DNA of 64,000 bases from Arbacia lixula (Eukaryota; Echinodermata; Echinoidea; Arbacioida; Arbaciidae), in assembly GCA_963669155.1 (NCBI GenBank), contig OZ022588.1, forward strand, positions 14,515,835-14,579,834, read 5' to 3'. The translations under genes and the position numbers were made by a program. Within the stretch, counting starts at the first letter, position 1, and every line of letters starts with the position of its first letter. The notes below the pieces were generated by a model that saw nothing but the letters and a program-made list of their open reading frames with translations, was not told the origin of the DNA and did no database searches. Shown one piece after another: positions 50,601-62,200 of the stretch.

Positions 50601-53600
50601 CTCATTTACAAGAAAAGTCTCTTTTGTTAGTTGCTTCCTTTTGTCAGAGCAGGGCAGAATCATTGTCCTGTTTCCGTGTGAGGTGGCCTTTTAAGACGTG
50701 TTTGGCTAAACCATGACTTGTAAGCTTCACCTATCTACAAACAGCACTGCCTATAAGGGCCACTTGGATGTAAAGACCACACAAATGGGCCCTGTTGCAT
50801 AAAACTTACCATTGATAGTAACTTTGCTATCAATGGCAACTTCTATGGAAACCTTGAATTTGATTGGCTGTCCAGCGATGTTACCATGGTAGTTACCATT
50901 GATGTTAGAGTTACCATTAATGATAAGTTTTATGCAATGGGGCCCTGGAATCCCTTCAGGGCCCTGTTGCATAAAACATCATTAATGGTAACTCTGCCAT
51001 CAATGGTAACTACTATGGTAACTTATCTTGACAGCCAATGAAATTCAAGATTTCCATAGAAATTGCCATTGGTAGCAAAGTTACCATCACTGGTAAGTTT
51101 TATGCAACAGGGCCCTGAGCAGTCTGCATGTACTTGCACCTATTAGGACCCCCTATCCATGAACAACCATTTATGTCTGTTTCTCCTGGGAATGACCTTT
51201 ATACACAGGTTTACTTACTCCCTGACTTGTAAGCAACATTTTTTGGTAAAGTTCTATGCAACATGGCTGTGGATTGTTAGTTCTTGTTCTCCATTAAAGT
51301 GCTTAGGGTTAACTGCCAGCACACCATACCCAGTCACAACACGCGAATACACAGGTTAGATCCAGTGGGAAGTACGATAATACCGCTCAGTCCCATAGGC
51401 AAGAAACTATTAAAGTTGTTATTCATACAGGGCTGTGAGTAAAAGGTACTAAGAGGGTTAAATTTCAGTGCAACTTTGAAATTTTCAAGTCAACGGCATC
51501 GGTCAACTCATTAATACTGGGCGTGCTACCCAGAAATGTTAAAATAAACAAGCATTTTGCATATGAAAGATTGCTAAGCAGCACTTATAACGCCCTTCAA
51601 AAAAGCAATCTAAGATTAAAAGACAAATATCCTTCCATGCCTACAAACTTCAATGTTTTATCATGTCAGCATATCTACTTTTACTACATTTCAGAATGGA
51701 TTTGTTACTTAATGTTTGTTGCATAATTTACAGAAACAACTCAGACTAATAAGCACTCTACATAATTTTCTGTGCTCTAGACATATGCCAACTAAAATTT
51801 GGTAATCAAAACTTACCACAGATATGAGATTGCTTTTCTTGAATACTGTACTGAACGGCGTATAAGCCGCATGTTTATTTTTCTTAAAAATCATGCGCAA
51901 GTCGGGGCGCAGCTTGTAAGTCGCATTAGCTTAAGTTGGGTCTTTCAAACCAACACGTATACACATGTATGGGACCATACATTTTGTGACGACATTCAAC
52001 AACAAAATAGATGGCTTTGATTGGCATCCAGTGTGACACAATTGACATACCGGTAGTACAATCTCACTTACATCACCAGCATAATTACCGGTACTAAAGA
52101 AGCACCAGGACCAGTATACACGCCCTCTATGCTCCAGATCAAAGAAACAATGGTGGCCCTTGTCCAATGGAGTTTGCTAGTTTGAGCCTTACCTTTCTCA
52201 TAAGCCGTATCTACTCCTGGTGCTTTCTTAGTACCGGTAATTATGCTGGTAATGTGATTGAGATTGTATTACCACTATGCCAATTATGTCACACTGGATG
52301 GCTATCAAAGCCATCTATTTTGTTGTTGAATGTTGTCACACAATGCATATAGTCCCAAACATGTGTATATGTGCAGCGATCCTGTTCTGACATTTCCAGT
52401 GTTTTTTTTTTTTTTTAAATTCCGCGCTCAAAGTTGGGGTGCGGCTTATACGCGATTGCGGCTTATTTGCTGGTTAGTACGGTTTCAGTTTCAACGTGGC
52501 TTATTCATATGTTCAATATTTTGCAAATTAACCTCTCCCAAACATTTCCAGAACATACATGTACTTTGATGAGTATTTTCACTTAAACACACAAATTAAC
52601 ACCCAGAATGTACTATTCACACATTGATTTCACCAAACGATTCTGTGATTGTTCTTGTTAACAATACATGTACGTCCACCTGTTGATGCCAAGTATGCCT
52701 TTCTGTTCTCTTGCCGTCATTTATTTTTAAACACAGGAATAAAAATGCAGCAGAATATACAAACTAGAGTGTCCTATCTCCCATAGATAATTTTTTTTAT
52801 CGCTGTTTTATCGCAAGACTTCATTTTGCACAAACTAGTGGGTAAGTCTACTGCATAGACCTTGCACACAATGTTGGATGTGTATACAAATGACGATACT
52901 ATCTTGGTGAAAGAAGGGCAAAGTAAGGAGATATAAAGTAACAGCACTACTTGAGAAGTTGTCAGATACAAATTCAAAACATATATTTTGTCTGTTTTAA
53001 TGGTATATATTCATAAATATCACTAGTATTGCACATCTACATTTTGTCAATTTAACTGGTATCTAGATGAAAACTACTTACCCTTCCATTTTTGCAGACC
53101 AACATGGCTTTGTCAAACAGGAAACAATATCTGGCAGCGATTTGGCTGTAGGTTAAGAGATGGCAAAAAGATAATTGATAACAATCAAGATTGTGATAGG
53201 AGCGGGGAAAGGGGGGGGGGGGGGGGGGTGTGGGGTCATTATGAGGGAGAAGCGGAAGTGACGGAGTTGGGAACAGAGCATAATGGATGGCCCCAAATCC
53301 ATAACAAGTATTCAATCTCTAGCATAAAGATAAATGATAACAAGCGAGATTGTGATAGGAGTGGGAAAAGGGAGTGGGGTCAATATGAGGGAGAAGTGGA
53401 AGTGAGGGAGTTGGGGACAAAGCATAATGGATGGCCCCAAATCCATAACAATATTCAAACTCAATTCTTAATGAGAGGACAGAGCCAAACAGAGCTGACA
53501 ATCACTAAACAATGGTTGTATACCGTATATCAAATGCACACCCTTTAAGAGAAATAACAAATTTCCCCAAAGAATATGTGTACTGATTGGTGCCTCTGAA

Positions 53601-56600
53601 GGCCTATTTTTTTGTCCGATTATAGGAGCCTCATTACCCTCAATGTGAATTTTATCGCACATTGCTTTGATATACAAATTTAATGAATTTATAGTAATTT
53701 AAAAGCCATACCCTGGATATGACCCAAATTCACATGCAGCTCCTGATTGTGATATCGTATAACCATATCTATATTTATAGTTCACACAAGAATTATCCTT
53801 CTGAATTCTTACAAGGCATTACATGTCCTACAAATGGTCAACAGCTAGAACAAGTTCAGTGCATTCTTACACCAAATTAATCTTTGGGATATGCATGTAA
53901 ACACATGTTATGACTCCTCTGGTAATAACTAGAGATATTAGTATTTTAACTGTGTAAGCACTATCTATTTACCTAAGTGCCGTATTCTGTGACGTAGGCA
54001 ATCTGAATCATTTAGTGCCACAACTCACTATCTTCAGCTCTTTGTATCAGCCCAATATTATGGTAAACACTCTGTTTGCGCTGATCATAAGTCACCCATA
54101 GTGTGAACATTATTGCTTCTAAATACATTTGAATCACATCGGAGAACGTTTAATCAGGCACTGGATTTTAAAACCAATGTTGTGCGAGATCTCGTCCTCT
54201 CTCCCACTCTTACGCTCGTTTTCCCCCGGTTGAGAAGCGGATTTTCAGCTCTCCGTCTTTCTGACTCCGTCCATACTCGTTAAGACTCTCCCCTTTGTAG
54301 TTCACCAAGCTGTCACACAAAGGTAAGAATAAATATCCTCTTTAAACACCTGCATTTCTATTCACCATAATATATGATCGTAAGTTTTTTTTGGGGAAAG
54401 GGGAAATTAACCATATCAAAAAAATTAACAAAAGGGTTAAAGTGAGGCTTATGACATCATAACATCATACCACACCATGGTAATTACCATTGATGAAAGA
54501 GTTACCATTAATGGCAAGTTTTATGCAACAGGGCCCTGTAATGAACAGAGTTATGGTATCAATCACAAGTCAAGTTGTCATCAATAGCAACTTTTTATAA
54601 GGCAGGGCCCTGGTTTCCTTTGATTTCAATAATTGTATCCTGAAATCAAATGAAATCAACGTCACCGTGTGTCCCATACTCTTGACCTCTACCATACATT
54701 CCCCTGAGTTTCTCTTGAAGATACCCCATCTCACCTGGATTGGATAGCGTCATTGGTTTGCATGAGCTCGTGATCCCTCTTCACTTCATTCACAAACATC
54801 GATACATCCTAATACAAACGGAAAAACAAAAATAATACAGTGATTGATCCTGTGTTAATCCGTGGCTCAAGGTTAGGTGTTCGGGCTTTAGGAATTTTTC
54901 TCCAGTTAGGATCTGAAAAGTTTCCATGGAACTGCAGTCCCTACATGGATGTGATTTACAAAGTTGATACAAAGCCTGCCGTGCATTGTCCATACAGCAG
55001 ATATTGCAGGAAGTGCGCTGCTCAGTATTTAAGTGGAGAAAAGTCTGCCCGCAAATATGCTGGCTCAGTGAAGGAGTTGATAGCAGCTAGAAATACATCA
55101 TGATCCAGAGATGACAACCTTTGCGATCAAAAGTTGTATTTCCAAATATAAATGATTGAAATTTGCAGGTAAACATTGAGTTTAACCAAAAAAAAAAAGG
55201 AAATACAAAGGCCAAATTTAGAATGCATCAATTTTGGGGTTCATTGTCACTGTGCACCAAAATATCATGCACGTTCTTTTTAGAACTAATAAAAGTCCTT
55301 CATACTTAACCTCGTCAAGTTGATCTTATTGGTATATCTTATTATTGAAATCTTACTAAATACAACTATTACGAATACATCTTTGTTTGCAGCCGCAGAG
55401 ACCGGGTTCAGGATCTTACCGTACTTTACCTTTCCTTCCCATTTGGTATAGTGGAGCTCAACTTAAACTTTCAAAATATATAGCTTGTGCATTGCATGAA
55501 CACGTATGGTCTTGCTTTGATTTAGATCAGACAATATCTAGCTTGTGCATTGTATGAACATGTAGGTGTTGCTTTGATCTAGATCAGACAATATCTAGCT
55601 TGTGCATTGTATGAACATGTAGGTGTTGCTTTGATCTAGATCAGACAATATCTAGCTTGTGCATTGTATGAACATGTAGGTGTTGCTTTGATCTAGATCA
55701 GACAATATCTAGCTTGTGCATTGTATGAACATGTAGGTGTTGCTTTGATCTAGATCAGACAATATCTCGCTTGTGCATTGTATGAACATGTAGGTGTTGC
55801 TTTGATCTAGATCAGACAATATCTCGCTTGTGCATTGTATGAACATGTAGGTGTTGCTTTGATCTAGATCAGACAATATCTCGCTTGTGCATTGTATGAA
55901 CATGTAGGTGTTGCTTTGATCTAGATCAGACAATATCTAGCTTGTGCATTGTATGAACATGTAGGTGTTGCTTTGATCTAGATCAGACAATATCTAGCTT
56001 GTGCATTGTATGAACATGTAGGTGTTGCTTTGATCTAGATCAGACAATATCTAGCTTGTGCATTGTATGAACATGTAGGTGTTGCTTTGATCTAGATCAG
56101 ACAATATCTCGCTTGTGTACTGCATGAACACATGCAGTTGGGCCTGAGATCAACTTCGCAACTGATTGCAATCTATTGCAGTCAGACTGCAGTCAATGTA
56201 TGGAGCTGATTTCATTTGATTGCAATCACTGTGCATTTGATTTCAGGCTCCACTGTATGGTCTTGCTTTGATTTAGATAAGACAATATCTAGCTTGTGCC
56301 ACTGCATGAATGTGTATGGTGTTGCTTTGCTCTAGATCAGACAATATCCAGTTTGTGCAATGTATGAATGCTTATGGTCTTGCTTGTAAATCAGACAAGT
56401 TTTAGTTGCACTCCACTGCATTTTTAGTTCCCGTAGTACTTTACATGTTACCCAAACAAGTGAGGACAAGGTTGAAACGCATGTTGCAACCTGCAGTTTT
56501 ATCCACTAAATATGAACCGGTACCTCCTCAGTTGAGAAAAAGGGGTGATTCAATACTGCCCTACTCTGACAAAAGGAAGCAACTAACAAAAGAGACTTAT

Positions 56601-59204
56601 CTTGTAAATGAGCTAAATGTGTCTGTCACTTGCATTGGCATCAGTGCAACACCACATCATGTTAGATTGAATATCTCGCAACAAGACTAATATTTTTTGT
56701 CCGAATTTTGGCAGTATGTAGGGAATGCTGGGTGCAATCTTAAAATACCAATAACCCAGATTTGAGTGATTTGTCACTTGCTTCCTTTTATCATAGTAGG
56801 GCAGAATACTGAAAAAACAGGCTGGCCAAGGGGGAATAAAGAATCTTACCTGCATTTCATCCAGAGCCTCCTCCAGTTCTTTCCTCTCATGGTCGGCCTT
56901 GTCTGTGTGCTTTAGTAGCTCCTATGAGATGAAGAAAGAGAGAGAGAGAAAAAAAAACGTTGTAAGTAATAACATCTACCTTTATACCAACCTTTGCACC
57001 CATAAAATTGTACTTTTAAGAGCAACAAACTGTTGCCTCCTCTCCCAGTACCCCCCCCCCCCCCCCATGACACTTGTACCTTGTGGTAGACCATCTAAGG
57101 AATGCATTTTTCTGTTAGTGCTACATTTAACCTGAAGTCATCTGTACCAACAGTAATCTGCTAATGTGCACATTGCAACTACAAAATGGCTTATTGCTGT
57201 TGACATATAATCAAAAGTGTGTAATGGACTGTACAACATGGCCCAATCAACATAATTTGATTTTGAAAGAAAGTTGGAGCAAAATCAGATGAGCAATAAA
57301 GAACCTGTCAACCCAGATGTCTGATGTTATTCCATCTTGCACCAATCTGTTTCTCCCAATTCTCCTGCTCTTGTGAAGAACAATTTTTCTCTTCTGGAGG
57401 GCTCTCCTTTTAACTTTATTTAACTTTAACCCGTCAAAGTTTGGTGTGCTTAGTGAACACCTAACCACAGGCAAAGAGGAGAAAAGCAATCTACCTTCAG
57501 CAGGAGATGGTACTTGAGTATCCTCTGCATGGGCACGTTGAGCAGGTCACGCAGACGGAACTTGTTGTCGTTCGCTCTTCGCTGGCATTCCTGAAATAAA
57601 TGCATGGGACACACAAAGACAGAGGAACGTTTACACTTGTGCTTTAAAGGGGGAGTGAACTGCGTGTGGTCTCTTATTGACCGTGTGTTATAAATACATA
57701 GTCTTAAAAATATATATTTTCAGATAACTATACTAATAATGCAAAGAATAAGTTAAACTATAATTGTATTTGTATAGAGAAACTAAGATGTTTCAAGAGG
57801 AAAAGTAGTTATTTTGCTATTAAGTAGCATTAGTAAGTATTGCGATATGGATGTATTAAGTAGTTAATTAGCATGTTATCATTCAAGTGGGTCTGTATTA
57901 CTAGACTACATTAGCAGTATGGGTAAAGAAACTGGCCAGGTATGAGTACTTTAGGACTTGAGATGGCGCTATTAGTTCTTATCTGCTTTAAGGCGATTAG
58001 ATACTGAATTATATATGGAAAGTGATTGTTATTCATAGATAGATAAAAACTTACACTTGTAATTCAAACAAAATGTATGCTATTCATATCAACTCTGACA
58101 ATCTGCCCCATCCATGTGTATGTAGCAGATGCTAGTACATGTAGCAAACTGTTTGATTTAAAGATTGTCCGTCCCTTTTGCAAGCTTAAAATTTGAAATC
58201 GTCTATCACGATCGTAAATTGAAGAAAGTGTGATTCAAGACCATTCCTAAGAATATAGCATGTTGAAGCTTTCTGTATATGTAAAAAATTTCAGCCGTTA
58301 AATTTCAAACCGACTTTTTTCGTACTACGAAAAAGTATTAGTCTTTCTTACAGTATCTATGTGGTTATTATGCATGTGTGAAATCCTAATTTTATGAGTA
58401 ATTACCAAACTTTGGAGATGATTCCTTCTATTGAACATTTTTTTTCCTAATGCGTTTCATAATTTAATACACAGATTAATCAATTAAGCAGATCTTTCAA
58501 CACTGCTAAGAGCCTGAGGTAAAGACTATTAATCAAACACTGTTTATGTGCATTATTTGAATTTTGTACGTATCAGTTTTAAATTATGAATATACAGCTT
58601 GTTAACACTTCTCTATATGTTTTTCCAATGTTTCAATGGTCTTGTGGTGATCTGAAAAAGGGACGGGCTGTCTTTAATGATGAATCAAACTCACCTCAAT
58701 TTTCTGCTGGATCTTTGGGTTGCTGATGACCTTCTCAATGTGGTTCTGGGCGGTGATCATGTGGGCGCAGTAGAAGCCATAGATGAGGAAGTTGGGCTTG
58801 TGCTTCTTAAAGGCCTGGGCCATGGTGGGTGTGGAGCGCTGGAAGGCATCCTGCACGTCCCGCAGGAAGGTTCTATGTCTCCGATGCAGCTCCTGGGCAG
58901 GGAAGAGAGAGAGAGAGACAGAGAGAGAGAGAGACAGAGAGACAGAGAGACAGAGAGAGACAGAGAGAGACAGAGAGAGACAGAGAGACAGAGATAGAGA
59001 GAGACAGAGGCAGAGACAGACAGACAGAGAGAGACAGAGAGACAGAGACAGAGAGAGACAGAGAGGGAGAGAGGGAGAGAGGGAGGGAGGGAGGGAGGGA
59101 GGGAGGGAGAGAGAGACAGAGACAGAGACAGACACAGAGAGAGAGAGAGACAGAGAGAGAGAGGGAGGGAGAGAGGGAGGGAGGGAGGGAGGGAGGGAGG
59201 GAGG

Positions 59205-59241
<37 letters not shown>

Positions 59242-62200
59242 AGAGAGAGAGAGAAATAGAGAGAGAGTGTGGGAGAGATAGAGCGAGAGAGAGAGAGAAA
59301 GAGAAAAAGAAACAGGGAGAGAGAGAGAAAGAGAGAGAGTGAAACAAAAAATGGCAGAGGACCTCACTGTCAGTAACTGTCAGGAATTAAATTGATGTCA
59401 AAAGCGAGTCAATTGTTTAAGACAGGGCCTTCCCAAATTTAAGGTTCTAGAGAATCTATGATTATTTGATGAATAACTCTTTCAATTGTGTTTGCCATCA
59501 AGTGGACCATGCAATAATGGTATGATATAATGCGTAATCATGGCAGACCAATGATCATTTGATTTCACAAAACTACATGATTTTGAGGCAATTTAGTGCA
59601 GTCAATCTTGCATTAAAATGAGATCAAGTTTAACAAAAAATGTGAGATAGACATGTTGCTTAGAAAAGTCTCTTCTATTAAATGTCCAAAATTGCTGAAC
59701 ATTGCAGTGGTGAAAAGTTGTTTTTCCAAAGTCATTCTTCAAGGGTGACTTTGAAATGGATATCATCATAACAAAGCTATCAAAACACATATTTTTCTAC
59801 TCGATTATCAATCTTGCGTGGGATATGTTGTTTGCCTAATACATGGGCGACATAATCAATGAGTTTGTTTGGCAATGGTAGCTCTGTGGGCAACATCGAC
59901 AAAGACAGCGAAGTGGAACACTTATTGATTTTTTTGTGCGACTCTTTGATTACAACTTTTTAGATTCTTGTAGTTCAAAAAACATAACACAGATTTTTTT
60001 AAGAACTTTATCTGATGTGTTTGACATTTCTTTAGCATTAATGGATGTAACATATTGTCATGCTTTTGGTCATCTCTTGACCAATAGTAGAATGTAACAT
60101 TTTGGAGGAAAGTGTGTCAAATCAAATATGACCCTGCGGACATACTGTGAATATTATGTTCTGTATGTGTGTTACCTTTTGCTTGAAATTTTCTAGATCC
60201 TTATTGTTGAAGAACAATACCGCATATTTCTTTCCAGACTTATTCCGATGCTTTTGGCATTCCTTCCACTTTAAGTATTTTTTAACACTTCACACCACTT
60301 GGATCATTTGCAATTTTGAATACGTCATACAAATGTATTCAAAAGGCTGAAATCATTGAAAAAGTTTCTGTTGCAATTTGTGGGAGGTAGTTTTGTTAGT
60401 TGACTGCACTAATTCCCATTATTGAAGAATGCCATGACATTGGATACCGTAATTTTGTTAGTAATGCAATTCTCTTTCAGATCTATTTAAGTTCAAATAT
60501 TTGGAAAAAAGAGTGTGAATAATATAAGTGAATGCAGCAAAATCTATTACTATACCTTTTGCTACACACCCAAACTGGCACTTTGATGTGGAAGGTTATC
60601 ATTACTTCACCCTTTACTATTATTATGAAACTTACCTCAATGTTGAGAAATATCTTGTCGATGTCTTGTCTAGACAGGAGTGTTTTCAGGGGCTTGATGA
60701 ATTGCTGTGAGGGAAAAGCAAAGACCAACCGTCAAAGGCAAGTTTCATTTTATATCAATTCTTATTTGTAGTTCTTTACTTACACATAAAACATAAACAC
60801 AAACAAAAAGTGGCTATAAAGTACATGCCACTTTCCACCACTAATAGGCTAAGTAATTGTGTAGCTTTTCCTTGCAATACATGTACATAAAAATAGAGAA
60901 GGTAAAGAAATCAAACTACATTTATCATGCAGCAATTCATTTGGATGTTTTTTTTAATGGTACAGAATCAAAGGGCTCACACAATTAATCTTAGAAATTG
61001 AGTTGATGTGCCATATACACAGAAAAGTACACATACACACGAACAAACAGAGACACACAGGCAAACACATGTACATGTGATAAATGTACAGGCATACCAC
61101 CCTGGAACTTTAACTTCCTCAAAGTACGTTGGGCATTTCAACCATGTTAAGGTCAAATGCTGGTATGTGAGCTGTAGTCTTGGGGAATGAATTCTTAAGA
61201 TTTCAGTAGCTACATGCGATCCCCAAGTTTTATATAGAAATCAAATTTGACTGAGGACTGGTGGGTAGGTGTAATGAGTGGATGAACCAGAATGGTGGAG
61301 GGGGATAAGGAATGGTATTAAATCAGTTGTAGGGAGTATGCGATGAGAGGGTTTAATGACATAAAGATCCACTAAAGTAGGAGGGAAAACAGAAAAGGGA
61401 TAAAGAGGAAGAGGAAGAAGGATTTAACAAAGAGGGATACAAGAAGGAGAATCGAAGAACAAGATGAGACAGAATGAACAGAACATAAGAAAATAAGGTA
61501 ACACTGCAGATATGAAGATGAGTAATGGAAGAGGAGGACTTATAAGAAAGAACACAGGATAAAACAGAAAAAGAAAACAAAGAAGACAATATGAGGGAGA
61601 TGAAAGGAATATATTGAGAGAATTTTATAATATTATACTGGAAAAAGAAGAAAACAAAAAGAAAGAAAAAGAAAGAGAGAGAATGAGGCACAAAACATGA
61701 GACTATGTCTTCAATTATGTCACTAACTACTTAAATGAATTACATAACATACAAATACTATATGATATTGAGAGTACTTATGTAATCTATTTTCTCCTGA
61801 GGTGATGTGGAGGATGTATGGTACCCCATGCCCTCCAGTTCACCGAGAAGACTAATAGATTTCACAAACTTCCCGAATAAAGATCATAAAATATTTATTT
61901 TATATCCCTCATTAATATATTCTTTGTTCATTACTTGGATCTTTAACATGGACATTTTGGTAGTGCCCAAGAATGAATACGGAGGAGCCATTCATTTGTT
62001 TATGATTTCCTGTGGCTTGAGCACACCAAAGGAAATTCAAGTTGCACCTCGGCCTCAACACCACAGGAGTTTCCCCAAGCGCCCCATGATTTTCCACTAA
62101 AACGCAAAAAGCATTTAGAAAAAAATTTGTCATGTAGATTTTACGTGTGGCGCATTTACACGGGATGAACTGACATCGAGTCGGAGGGAAAATGGCAACT

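Noticed and set aside
55709-55933. Repeating 19-residue frame ([19 protein letters not shown])
   Set aside because: It follows from a 57-bp minisatellite unit being a multiple of three. There is no start, splice or homology evidence for translation.
58674-59367. Open frames of 150-196 codons on both strands
   Set aside because: All but the part over 58695-58892 is GA/CT microsatellite. The real coding part ends at the acceptor at 58893.
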